From Anthoceros angustus (lineage: Eukaryota > Streptophyta > Anthocerotopsida > Anthocerotales > Anthocerotaceae): 64,000 nt of DNA. The position numbers and the translations under genes were made by a program. The stretch spans positions 43,082 to 107,081 of the forward strand of contig VJWM01000303.1 of assembly GCA_010909165.1 (NCBI GenBank), written 5' to 3'. This document shows positions 32,768-45,419 of this stretch, piece after piece (within the stretch, counting starts at the first letter, position 1; every line of letters starts with the position of its first letter). A model generated the notes under the pieces. The model was not told the DNA's origin. It saw only the letters and a program-made list of their open reading frames with translations, and made no database searches.

Positions 32768-33300
32768 CTGGCTTATGTGCCCTTTGTCACAAGTATGCAA
32801 GGAATTGGGGCATAAGATGGGGGGATCCTGTGTGTCTAGAGTGCGCAGAGTGGCGTACCAACATGCACTAAAATGCTTACGGGAGCCAGGCGTGAGGAGG
32901 CACGCACCAACTCTCGAAAACCGCGATTACAAAGTGACTATTGCACGACTGCATTAAAAAGCGTGGAAGCGTTTTAACATGATTTCTCGATAATCCAAGC
33001 ATGGCATCGTGATTGTGGAAGAAGGATATGAGGGAGAGATGAGCCGCGACGAAGGATTGATGGGTGTAATAGCAGGACCACCCGACCGGGAGCGACGGAG
33101 AAGGGTCAAGTGGGCGGAAAAGAAGCTGGGCCATCAAGAAGAGAGGAAGCGGAGGAAGGTGGGGATGACTCACCTGGCCTCCAGACGCTGAAGGAGAGGT
33201 CCTACTCTGAGGAGCTGAGGAACGGACCCACCCATCAAGGGCGGGTGGGCGGACTACCACTAGCCTTCAAGACCCCGGCAGCGGTAGGCGGTGCGGCACT
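32768..33300 (+). pseudogene. gag: Gag gene, second part after Copia-2
   Basis: The frame at 32775-32957 begins with MCPLSQVCKELGHKMGGSC, a Cys/His cluster that fits a second zinc knuckle of the gag interrupted at 25713. The following DNA to about 33300 is purine-rich with basic open frames (33009-33191, 33110-33316) of no recognised family. Confidence 0.45.
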
Positions 33301-36300
33301 CTACCGTGAAAGGTGATGAGAAAACGTGAGGGGAGGAAGGATCAAGTTTCCTCCCGATATCGCCCACGAGGGCGGCGGCGCTTTCAAGATGAGCCGAACA
33401 GCCCACCCAAAGATGCGGGCAAGAAGGTATGAGCGAATCGCGATCCGCCGGTATGGAGTCCCACCTCGGCTGTGAGGACCATGCATCTGTCGTGGCTGCA
33501 ACGGGAGGAAAACCTCGCCGAGCAATTCCAGCTCACGCATTGTTTACCTACTTAACCCCGTGGTCAACTTGAGGCACTGGCTATGAAGTCCGCCGAGATC
33601 CCAAATTGTAAAGGGAAGCGATCGTGGGCATCCCCGAGGCTATGGGAACGAGGGCGCCGCCCGGGGAGTAAAACGTGGTCGAACTTGTTGATTTGGGGCA
33701 CCAAATCGAGGCTGAAATCATGGATGTTTGGTGCCCAATGCCACTGGATTTAGGATCGAGTCAACCTGATGATTCGGGAGAAAACAGCCATCGCTTTGGG
33801 TTCACCAAATTCCACCGTCCGAGAGTGTTTTAAGTGACAACACTAAACAAGGAGGAAGCCACTGGAGTGTTGAGAAACGACCTATCGTGATTGATTGACA
33901 GTCTCACCTTCCACCTTACCTACAAACAAGGTCTCTTAAGAAGTAGAGACACACCTCTCTTTTAGAGACATGTCCATTTGGTCACATTCGACCTACAAAT
34001 TGGCAACCAATCTGGATTTGGTGCTTTTCCAAAACCAAGGGCAAAAACCTATTTCCATTTCCGTAGTTGTCAAAAGCATCTTTTCTACCTTTTGATGTCT
34101 TTTAACCCCGTTAAGAAAGGTCCATGGTTGACTGGTTGGAAAATACCCCGCTTTTAAGGCTTTTAAGGGCATTTTCAAAACCGCTTTGTCGCTTTGAACT
34201 GGACATTTATGACAATTTCAGACCAATGTGCTAAGTTGAAAACCCGCAATGCCACCTCAATATGCTAACACGGTTTTTGTACACATTGGTCCAAGTATGC
34301 CCGACATCCCGCCTACCGATCGCAAGGTTGTGGCACCATAAAAACAAGAAGGACATGTGTCTTCATGTCAACTACCCGACACACAAACATGCATACACAC
34401 ATCCGATTTGGTACTATAGTGGGAGACTAGAGGTATAAGACACCAATATCCCCACATGGGCCATATGCCCAACTATATGTCCGCTGCTCCAAACTATACA
34501 AAAATGCTCACATATATTAAAAGAAAAGTGCCATGGCACCATATAACCGAATCGGACAACCGTCACTTTTAATTTAGTCAAGTGACCCATACTCATAAGC
34601 GAATAGACTAGGGTGTCGGACCTAGGTTGGATCCGCAGCCTGCCAAGTCAAGCTTTTCTTGTCGCCAAAGGCACGGACATCCGGTGACCTTTGCACCACA
34701 TTGTCGCATAAGCGACAATTTACGCCCCACTCATATGATCAAGTTTGAAGTCACGGTGCTCTAGCACTCCACCCACACCAAAACAAGCGCCTATCCTAGC
34801 TGTGGCCGGGGCTCCCAAAAAGGAGGGACCTCATCACCGGGCTTGCTTCCTCCACTGCAGAACCTCCCGCCTATATGTTGGCACCTACATACATGAAGAG
34901 CGCCATTGGCTCACACAAGAAGACCTTACTACCCATGCAGGAATAAAGAATAGCCCACCAAGAATATCAAGAGATGCAGCGAATATCAACACAATGCAAA
35001 GAACATCAATAAAGACCAAAACCAGAATCACTGCAAGGCAACCTACGGATGCATGAATTGAAACACCTTACTACCAATTGCCTTCACTCACCGGAGGCCC
35101 GGCTCACATCTCGAACCTCTACAATGCCAATGCCTTGGCACTGCTTCCGCCACCATTACAAGCGCAAGCTCCTCCTCGACGCCTTCGCCCACACCGCCTC
35201 TTCGCCTCTAGCTCCTCCTTCGTCAACTCCTCACTGCTCGCTTTACGGCCGATATGGTCTCGAACCTCCGCAGCCCATCTCACCGCCTTCACCTCCTTCC
35301 CGCCCATCGTGAGATCATGGCGGATGTCACGGGGCCTCACGCGCCCTCCCTCCTTGCTATAGTCCTCACCTCCTCCGGGCTCCCTCAAAGAAACCCTTAT
35401 CCCCACCTCCCCTGTGGAACCACGCAGGCTTTGGGAGTGGCAAACGGATGCCACTCAAGGGTTGGCCACCAATCGCGATGATGCCTCGGAGGGACGCCCC
35501 ACGACGCCTCCTCAAAGTGGCTCTCCTCCTCGCCCTCTTCTGCAATGTCTGCACCGTGACCCGTGGTGGGATCGGTAGCCGCCACCGGTCCTCATATCCG
35601 CTTTGGTCTGCAATAAACACTTTTAACACCCGTCGGTGGAGGCGCTCCGCATCAGTACCAGATCAACCGGAAAATTGACGACACTTTTGAATGGATTCTT
35701 CCTCCGCTGCCGCTCAACCTGGAAGGCAAACGGAGAATTGCGCCTGTTGTTGGAGAGCCGAGTACTTGGCAAAGGGCCAAAATACCACATGGCGCAGGCT
35801 GTGCTTACGTCGTCCCCAACTCCGCCCCAATAGCTCAAAAGCCCGCTGCTGCACCTCAACCGCAAGCCCGAGCCCACTATCACAAAACCCAAATATGGCC
35901 GTAAACAAGCTAATGCTCACCACAATTAGAACGGAGCTTTAGCACCGGACATCCGGCAAAAGGCACAATGCATCAAGATCAAAACTCTATGTCAAAACAT
36001 GAACACGGATCACACATCCACATATACCCTAAACATCTATGTCACGACTATGTATTCACCGTCCTCGACCTCGACTCTCGGGCCAACCTCGAAATTAATC
36101 CTTGGTGGGTTAAGATCGCTCCTCACCGAGTCCACACCTTCCACAAGTCTACCAAATAATCAACGGATGCATCAAGATTCAACGTTGTCCAAGTCTTCGA
36201 ATCAATTCGCTCGGCCACCACTTGCTTCACCATCAGGAGGAAGCAAAGCTTCCTCACTTGGCTCGCCGTAATCAAGACCTTCCTCCTCAAAGATGTCCAT

Positions 36301-36795
36301 TGTGTCTTTGCTCAAAGTCTTGTTCCTCGTCAACTCGAAATCATAACCCATGATTGTGGTCTCCAAAAGCTTGATTGGTTGCACATGTTTCTTCAAAGGG
36401 TGCTCACGACCTTTTCTACGCCGGAGGGTTGGTTAGCACCCACTCTTCCGAATACCTACCCTCCAATGCATTAGGGTTTTGGCGCCACCGTGGACTTGCC
36501 ACGTCCGGTGGCCATGGTCTACATCCACAACCTTACCCCGGAAAGGACCGTCCGGATCATCTCCTGACTGGACCGCAATCATCATGCCACTGGATCTCTT
36601 TAACCGATCCTCCGTGTTGCTCTGCACGCCCTTCGGCGGCATTCTGTGGCCCCTGTAAACCTCTCGCTCATGTCCAATATGCGTCTGCAAGTGTAGCGTC
36701 CACTATCACTTCATCCGGAAGAGCCACTGCGGGTTCTTGTAATGCTCCTCCGGTTATACCATTTCGTGTCCAATGGACGAAGAGCTCAGACGCTA
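33301..36795. other. Unassigned region, probably old transposon DNA
   Basis: 33301-34740 has no convincing frame. 34740-36100 is C-rich on the plus strand, with minus frames at 35119-35454, 35366-35629 and 35623-35892 that I cannot identify. CACCGGACATCC-type motifs occur at 34674-34686 and 35943-35957 and recur further right. A short stretch at 33939-33970 (AAGTAGAGACACACCTCTC) resembles 45006-45045 (AAGTAGAGACGAGGAGTCGC), hinting that the region between them may be one element. Confidence 0.25.
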
Positions 36796-39505
36796 CTACC
36801 CGCTATGGCCAATCGCTCTTCCCAAAACCATCCCACCAAAGTAGCCGATGACCATTGAAGACTTGATGGAAGTTCTTAAACGCTCTGTTGTCTTCCACTC
36901 CGATAGCCTATCGCCGCACTGCATGTTCTCTTTGGCCTTGGATTTCGCCTGACCAAGTGGCGAGTGAGCCGCACAATCCCTCTCTGGGACTCCATCCCGC
37001 AACAGCTGAACACCACCATCTGGGCTCCAATGCGCAGCAATGGAAAACTGCTTGCACCTCAGGACCGTCACAAACACATGACTAGGCAACTCTTCGCGAG
37101 TGATTTTAAACTGATGTTGGAAACTGTGATTATGTAGAGTAAATGTTGCAGACGGACCCCCAGGCGGCCACAAATATTGCTTAAAGTTGGGCACCTCTTT
37201 CATAAGATAGATCTTTGGTGTCGGAGTATAAGCCCTCTCAAGGCAACCGATTAGCTCCGGCAAGGTGTAGGCCTCCTTCGACAATGCAAAAACGGAAAAC
37301 ATTTGATCAATCGATCATGGGTATGGCCAACAATTAGAAATCCTAGTTTCACCTTCTTGAAAATACCTCGGTCCACTAACATGGCGAACCAACACTTCTT
37401 AGTTCTTATTCGAGCATTATTGTCCATCCGCAGTAAAGAGTTTGAGGCAAGGCCTCCCATCCGTTAATAACATGCTGGACTACGGCAATTGTCCCGTTAG
37501 GGTCATTTCTGATTTGGATAGCTCGTAAACATAAGTTCTCATGTATTTGTTAAACACCAAAACTCCAACCACATGGATGAGACGAGCAAAGACTATCCAC
37601 ATCTTTGGGCACTCATGGAAATGAGGCAACCTTTTGGTCCATACCATCTATCGCAATCCCCAGGTACTTGGTCGGTTGAGCCATACACTTGCCGCGATGC
37701 TTTGCCATTTTCGCCCGCTCCATCTGTTGTTGATCCCGGTGGTAATTGAGGAGTTCCCTAAGTCTATCTGCACATACAAGACAAGTGCCATCATCAACAG
37801 CAGCCCCAACAACTCAGTCGTGCTAGGCTACATCAACCTTTGTACTGAACCCTAAAGAACAGGGTCTAGGGTTTTCCGCCGACAACTACTATGAAAAAGG
37901 ACACCTAGCAATCACCGGACATCCTGCTTAAAAAGGGAGCGGTTCATACGCAGACCTTGCTCCCTCGTTTCGCGTTTTAATTTTCGCTTTAAGCTTCTCA
38001 CAACGATGCTCCAGAATCGGTTGCATCTTGGAATCTTGACGGACCGGAAATGCCGTATCCACAGCTTGCAAAAATAGCTATAACAAACATGAGTGGTAAT
38101 TGCTCTAGCTGCTGCCTAGCATACTCAATGTAAATCTCCTCTTTTGTGAATGTATCCGGTAGGTTGAACACTTCCCTGTTGGGTAGTCTTTCCACGTTTC
38201 TTTTGAAAAACATATCCATCCACATGACAGCCTGCAGTCCGTATGAAGTTGGAATTTTACCAGGCCTGCCCTCGGCGGCAAACCTAGTCCCCTTCTGCAC
38301 TCGGGCCTGGGCATTCCGATATCGTAGTGCACCAATACAGAAAACTCGGCAGAATGCCCTTACACAAATTGAAACCTTCCCATGTGGCAGCTTGTTCACC
38401 CATCCGGTCACCATACCTGTTTCCTCGTCTTCGACAACATCAATAAGGTCTTGCAAATGCTTTCTGCCCCTTTTGTCATGGAAAAAGAACAACGAAGTGA
38501 CTTGGCCATTCGCCTTGCTAAACACTTTTCGCATAACATTGTCTCTTCATGTCTCTGAAAGCACCGATTACAATGCTTCGCCAAGACATGATCCTTTAAC
38601 CTTGGCAAAGACGGTTCTTTGTTGAGCAAACAACCCTATCGCGAGATTGCAACTCCAACCCCCGGACTTAGGATTAGCAGGGGCAGATTTCGGCAAATCT
38701 TCATTGTGATCTAGTGCCACATCTCCAAACAAGGCAATTGGATCACGTACAGTTTGGTCGCCTGCTCTCTGGCGGGTCCTCCATGACCCAATGCCGAAAT
38801 CGAAAGTCTACGATCGCATGCATCTTCTCACCGCAGGAGACTCACCAACACTGCCTGTAATCCGTGTTGTCATTCGTGTGGTGTGACACAAGGTTGATGG
38901 TACTCTGCACACCATGGACTTGTTGTAGGTGCCACCTTGTCACCTTCCGCCAGAGCCACCCGCTTTGGCGCGTGGATTTGGATCGAGGAACATCCTTGCC
39001 AATTTCTTGGCACCGCGATTTGAGCAGGACTGGGTATATAGTGCACCGGGTGCCGCCGAGGTGGGCCGAGGTTGCGCTGTCGGTGGTGGATATCGGGCCG
39101 CCCATGTCGAGCTCGGACATGCCGGTCCACATGTGCTGCAATTTGCTCGGTCCGCCCGCTCCGAGTCCATCCCGGATCAAACAAGTAAAGGTCTCCATCA
39201 CTTGCACGGCGTCCAACGTATCACCAGAAGTCGGTTTGATCCAAATGGCGTGTCCGGGTCTTGAAGCTTCGCAGCCTTTCACCGGACGTCCCGGGGTTTA
39301 CCTGGGGTGCTGCAACGTCTTGAATGTCGACCACGTGGGAATTTGACACATTGCCTAGTGGACCACCATGCCTAGCATCTGCTGCGGCCTCTGCCGCCAA
39401 GTCCACGATATCCGACTCAGACACATGGCCGATGTCTTCATCAGCCACTAGTCTGTCGTTCACCAAATCAAAGAACTCCTCCTCTGCATTGAGATCGCTT
39501 GCCAT
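36796..39505 (-). pseudogene. Transposase-like gene with VGHTHD motif (DUF7869-type), broken
   Basis: Minus-strand pieces read as one protein. The N-terminus (39505-39221, MASDLNAEEEFF) is acidic. A Cys-rich piece (38629-38408) has CNRCFQRHEETMLCEKC. The next (38534-37998) has a helical region with ICVRAFCRVFCIGALRYRN and LPDTFTKEEIYIEYARQQL. Then 37460-37251 has RMDNNARIRTKKCWFAMLVD and LGFLIVGHTHD. The last (37302-36796) has DGGVQLLRDGVPE. LQ-D-N...ENKN...VGHTHEDIDQ is the signature of a transposase-related family (labelled DUF7869, as I remember it) known from early land plants, algae and animals. Its HTHD is intact, but a small deletion after it shifts the frame. No inverted termini were found. 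Confidence 0.55.
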
Positions 39506-42500
39506 TGCTCGTGACTAGTGAAAACGCAATTGTTGAGAACGCGTGTGCTCGAGGAGGAGACCGAAGATTGCCCCCAGCTCAACATCATGTATAGATGCCT
39601 CGTCGGACCGCATTGATTATTGACAATTAGGACGGATATCTACTTTGCGGCTACAAATCATGGCAGTTGAGGATCGTTAAATGCATTCACAGATTGCGAG
39701 AATCGAGGAGCCTGAGATTTTGCAATAGAAATTGAGTTTTGGCAAAACTAGGCATATTCCATAAAATATGCTTTATTCTTTGTTTAGCGGTTGTGTCCTG
39801 CTCGGCGAAACATGGCGCGCAGTTACGGTGCATCAACCCAAATTTGCGATTCCACCATTTGGCGGTTGCAGTGGATCGTCTACTGTCCGCGGCCACACAC
39901 TGTGCCATCCACCCGTCAGAGATCAAGCTGGAAAAGGGTTGCAAAATATTGCGAGGAGATGCATATAGCGGGCACCAAAGGTTCACTCCGAAGTATTTTG
40001 GTAACCGTGGTGGTATTCGACCACTTCCATATCGGGAGGTTCATATCGCCGTCGAGGAGTCGGTGGATCTGAGGATCATCGGCGCTTCATCCTCACTGGT
40101 TGTCCGGTGATTCAAGAGGAGGGTATCAAGGTGGGCTGATGAAGCGTGCTACTTGCAGTCCATAATCCATAGTGCGTGATGCCTCATTGCTACTTGGTTT
40201 GTGTTTTGCAGATGGCACCTCAGACCAAGAAGCGGAGTAAAGGTCGAGCTGGCGCGGGCCGAGAAGAAACGGGCGAAGGCGGCGATTCGCAGATGCCCTG
40301 AACATTGTCACGAGTCCGTCCAAGGCCTCCAAGACCCATAGCATGACAACTTTGACCATGACACACTACCTCGTCAGCGAACATCATTCCAAAGTCCATA
40401 CAAGCGGAAATCGACATGATCGTAAAGATGTTCTGGAACACTCTCCTTTGATATGTCGGAGAATTGGTCTCATGCAAAGAACGCCCCTGGACATATCTGT
40501 ATCTCAGACATCTTGGATGCACGCTCAAGTATAAAGTCTTCTGCCTCTTGGTGCCGCTTTTGTTCACGCAGCTTTGTGGAGAAGGATGACCAAGGGTACG
40601 TAATTTTCCTCTGCACTCAAGACCAGACCTTCTCAAGCTCGACCCCACCGTCCGAGTATACTCACCGCGATCCGGACTTTGACCCCGTATTTGCCAGGAA
40701 AGTGTGAGAGAGGAATCACAGGGGTTGCGTAACAATGATGGACACAAAGTGTTCCACAAAGTGTTGCACCAAATTTGCTTAGAAGGAATCAGTAACCGTT
40801 GGTTCGAGCAAGTCCGGCCGGGATTGAACCCAAGAGTCGCGAGAGTAGGAGTGTCCGGGGCCAGCCACACCGGGCGCTGTCCCGTCAATGCATCTCGGAA
40901 GCAACCAACAATGCAAATTAGAAGCAACCCAACAAAGGTCAAGCATTGGGAAGCAACCCGACATCGCGGTCAAGAGGCATCCCAACAATGCTTCTTCAAT
41001 ACCCACATCGATGGGGATCCAGCACCGCCTCGGTTTCCGCCGCCGGTGGTGTCCATGATACTACCGCCGGCACCGGACGTCCGCTGTTTCACTGTGGGGC
41101 TGCAGACTTGGTGAGCCACTTCCATTTTACTCGAAGGTAGTCCGACGGTGTGAGGAGGACGTGACAACCCGAGGACACCGAGGGCTTTATGGATGGCATT
41201 CTACCTTGTGGGAGGACGAAGATGCGCAGCTGGTGAAGGTCGGAAGAGGAGGAGGAGAACTCAAGAAGAGGTCGATGAGCAGGATGACCTCGGATATTAT
41301 CCTCGCACGGATGGTTCACGCCGGGCCTGGGCCGCCTGATCGGGAGTGCAGTGCAGGCCTTCACGGGGAAATTTGAAGAAAGGGGAAAGAGGAGAGGCCC
41401 CGCAGATGGCAAACATATCCGAAAGGGACACAAGGTAGCAGAAAGCCAAGAAACCTGTGGCAAGACGGAGAAGCCCGGAATTGTGGAGGAGGAGGAGGAA
41501 GAGGTTCCACCGCCAAGGTTTGTGGAGAGAGCTAAGAGCGTCGCCATCGACGATGATAGGCTCGCCATAAAAGCGATGCAAGTCGGACGCCGAAAGGGAC
41601 GGTATTGCTATCAAGAGAGTCCGGGAGTCTACCTTGAAGTTGCCAATCACTGCACTTCAAGATCCGTGTGAGGCGCCTAAGGTGAGGAAGTCGGATCTCG
41701 CGTGGTAGAGGCTTTGATGCGAAGATGAAACACGCCCATGGGTAGTGTGCCGCCAATGGTTGTGGTTGTCGACCTCGCAGTTGTCCTCACAAAGAGAACT
41801 TTGACGTTGAGAAGGTGGACAGAGGCTTTACAATTTCTTCGTTTTGGGAGGGAACCATTCCTTCCGTGCAAGGTCCCGCTCGATCGACTCCAATGAAGGA
41901 AGAGTTCAAGTGGATGGATGCATATGTGCTAGCCGGACTCAATCGAGGACGAGATGAGGATCGTAGCCACGCACCACAACACCATCGCAGATGCGGAAGA
42001 CATTCACCTTCATGGACAGGTACGTTACATCAAGTGAGTTGATGTGAAAGCGAAGGGCTTGAAGTGCGATGTGACCGAAGCGGATGTATATGCCCGCCAG
42101 GCAGGATCCCCAAGTGGGATGCGCAGCATGGCCCCAAGGTTCGTGATCACCGACGTGGACAACCGGACACTTGATTATGCGTGGCGAAGGTTGATGAAGA
42201 AGTGTGGAGGTATGTGGAGAGATATTTGAGAAGTGGGAATGTAAGCAGCTGTTCGAACAAATAGATGCGGCCCGAGCCCTAGCCGCCAAACAAACAAAGG
42301 CTGTGAGGTCAAGGCCAAACCGCAGTCGAGACCTTGTAGTCATAGAGGTTAAAGATGCGGATGCTGAGAGGTGGAAGTGCTTTCAAGGGATTGAACATTC
42401 GGCAGCAACAACAATTTGAAGACATGCATGAAGGTCTTGTCTGGGAAATGAGTTTACGGCAAATGCGTGATTGGGTGGAGAAAGCCAAAAATCGAACCTC

Positions 42501-45419
42501 ATTCACGCCACACTTGAAGAACCCGAATGCAGACGCTTGAGCGTTAGGAGCGGTATCCTCAATACAAGACTGGACTGTGATCAAGAACTTCCAACCGCTT
42601 TCAAAAATATGGTAAGTGTGAACCCGAGCAAGTATGGAATGTCCACACCGGACGGTGCTTGTCATATGTTTGATTTCATATAAGAATGTGGTGGGCATCC
42701 GATTTGTTTTTCTCGACTCAACGCTATGCCCATGTACACTCCCATATGCCCATGAACACTCATGGTTTGCGGGTTTTTTTGCCTGTGCAAAGCCAATGCT
42801 TGCCTAACGTGGAGTGCACTCCGAGAGTTTCAAGGAACATGTGTTGAAGGCCAAAGCATGGAAGATTATGGCGATGAGCATGCGATTGCCGGAGACCTCC
42901 CCGATAAGTTGAAGACGATCGTAGAGATGCTTCCGGAGATCATGTGATAGGAATAATATGTGGTAACATCGTGAGAATGGCTCGCCAGGGAACCCCGTCC
43001 GCTTGCCCTGCTCCTATTGGACTTGCCACGAGGGTTGCATCTGGATGCCAACTCCAAGGAGTATCACCGATGAGTTTGAAAATATCATATTGCAATTCCA
43101 GGGCATCACGACATCCAGGTATTTCGGCCGTGGTATTTCATTCCCGATGACATGTCCATGGTAGGGAGGTTTTGCTTGCGCTTGTAAAGGAGTTACCGTG
43201 CTTCCGCACAAAACTAATGTGAAAGCGCTTGCAATGCGTCGATGATGCGGGATTATATCACCACGGGCCGGATCGTTGAAGGTGATTGTGTGCCACAACA
43301 TTCACCACCGCTATCGTTATGAATGATGGCACAGGTTGACAACCCGCTTTGAGGAGAAGGTCAGGAACATAAGTCGTTATAACATACGCCAGATGATAGG
43401 GTAGTTTCCATACCGGCCTATCGTTGTTGAGGAAGTTGATGGAGCCGCATACGTGGAAGGCGAGTGGGTCTGGATGGGTGCGCTGGATCGTATGGTAGCC
43501 GCCTCCGCGCGCGGACGCAACGTGATATCGTGAGACGAGATCCCAGCAGCTCAATTCATGGACCTCCGTCTCAATACTTTAGAGAATCGCCAAGCGAGGA
43601 GGAAGAGTTGGGAGAGGTTGAAGGCCTACCAAAGATCACCGAACCGATGATGAACAATGTGGCAAGGGCGGGCGCTTTTGTGGATCTCAAGCGCCACGCA
43701 ATCGGAAAGCGCCCTACACCTGTAGAGGTGTGATGATCCTTCCATGTGTGGGCGGTGGCAGCTTGACAAAGGTAATAGGGAGCCTGGGCACACAATGGCG
43801 AAGTTTGGGCATGTGAACATAGTGCTACTCTGGGCGATGGACAAGGTCACCTTCCTTGGACACGACCACTAAGGACTATGATCCATTGGTTCACCCCCTA
43901 CCATGGATAGATGACACCGGAAGACCGGGGCATTAAACTAATGGTTGTGAATCTCGCTGATCGCCGGGTGGGGCATTGGTAATGCCCGCAACTGTTTCGG
44001 CCCGACTCAAAGATCGCTGGTGAGACGACGATGTAGAGGTGTCCGCTTACGGTGAGCACAAACACCGGACAACCGGTGTTGAGGTGGAACAGCTATCTTT
44101 GTCCGGTGTCCGGTGATGACCGTCAACCCGAGTGCATGTTCTCGTGTGTTTGCCACCGATTGCAAGTACATACGGCGCTTTGTTCTTTGTCGCCATTGAA
44201 TGTTGAGGCGTGATGCTACCATAGCGGCCCATGATCACCCTTGCAATAAGAACCCGCCGCCGCTTATATAACCCGAAAATAGCCCGAAACCGCCATCGCC
44301 AAACTCCTACATTCCGCATTGTCATCATGGCGCATAAACTACCAAGAAGACCGGACTGATGGCTATACGCATCAAGCATTGAGCATGTCCATGACATAAC
44401 CACGGGCCCTGATCGAGCATATGTACCGCAGCCGCCACGATGCGTAACATTGTAGCCGATTAGGTTAGCCAATGGGCATGGATTATGCTAGCGTGAGGTT
44501 CAAATGACGCTCAACACATCCAAACGTTGGTGCCGAGGGGACTTTCGAGAGCACGCTGGAGAATGCAAGCCGACGGCCCGTGCATGTCATGTTTCGCAAC
44601 ATAGAAATGATCGCCACTATCCGTGGAACCCAACACTTGACTTCTGAGTCGGTTCACCGATGAAGCCGTTCACGGATATCCAATCATAGAATTACAAGAT
44701 GCGGCATCCACCTTTTGTTGTTTACTGCTCATGCATGCAACCCTTCAAACCCGTTATGTCGACATTTTGAAATTCATGATGTCCATATGACTACATGGCT
44801 TGTTACATATGGTTTCCATCTCGACGTAACCATTTTGTGGTGGGTAATTAGAGGATTGTGTTACCTTTAAAACCATAACAAAAACCCTCAAAACACATGG
44901 TTTCATTCTTTCACTTGGACTTTCACACTTAAGGTTTGGCCAAAGTTTTGAAAACGTGACAAAGCACGGTTTTCCATCACAAACCCCAAATTTCACACCC
45001 CTTCAAAAGTAGAGACGAGGAGTCGCCTCACTTTAGGAGACCTTGTTACATTGTCATGAGGCCCAGCCAGACGTATCTAGGCTACATAAGGTTTCATAGG
45101 CAAAACCTTTGGTTGTATGGTACCGTCAAGGCTGTCTTTGATTTCTACGCAGCGCGCTGCATTACATTTAAGCCTGCTGGTGCAGGGGTAGGGGCCCAAC
45201 TGAGGTTGCTTTTGTGTCACAAGGGAGGCAAGCACCTTAAGTGGGAAGGGGAGTCCGCGATTATCCAAATTCGGCTGGGTACACCGGTAGTACGGGGTGA
45301 GCTCTTCATGTGGTGACTGAAGCTACCTGGTGACCCCGCAATTGAGGTGGCAGCAATAAACTGAGCGTTGGTGTACACCGCCACAAGTAGAGCATGTGTC
45401 AGAAGAGCTCAAGATGAGG
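39506..45419. other. Unassigned region with recurring CACCGGAC motifs
   Basis: Many short frames on both strands, none recognised. Plus-strand frames at 41351-41671, 41815-42042, 42044-42229, 42204-42419 and 42355-42540 follow one another and may be one broken gene. Minus frames 40220-40942 and 44047-44472 are longer but show no domain. CACCGGAC or its complement recurs (about 39281, 40101, 41071, 42646, 44063, 44099). 45056-45316 is an 86-codon frame just before gypsy polymerase and could belong to it. Confidence 0.25.

Noticed and set aside
39739-40110. 123-codon plus frame with signal-peptide-like start
   Set aside because: Hydrophobic start only; no conserved features and no supporting neighbour.
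40220-40942. 240-codon minus frame
   Set aside because: No motif recognised; Cys/Arg/Ser-rich text typical of a chance frame in GC-balanced DNA. Kept only as unassigned.
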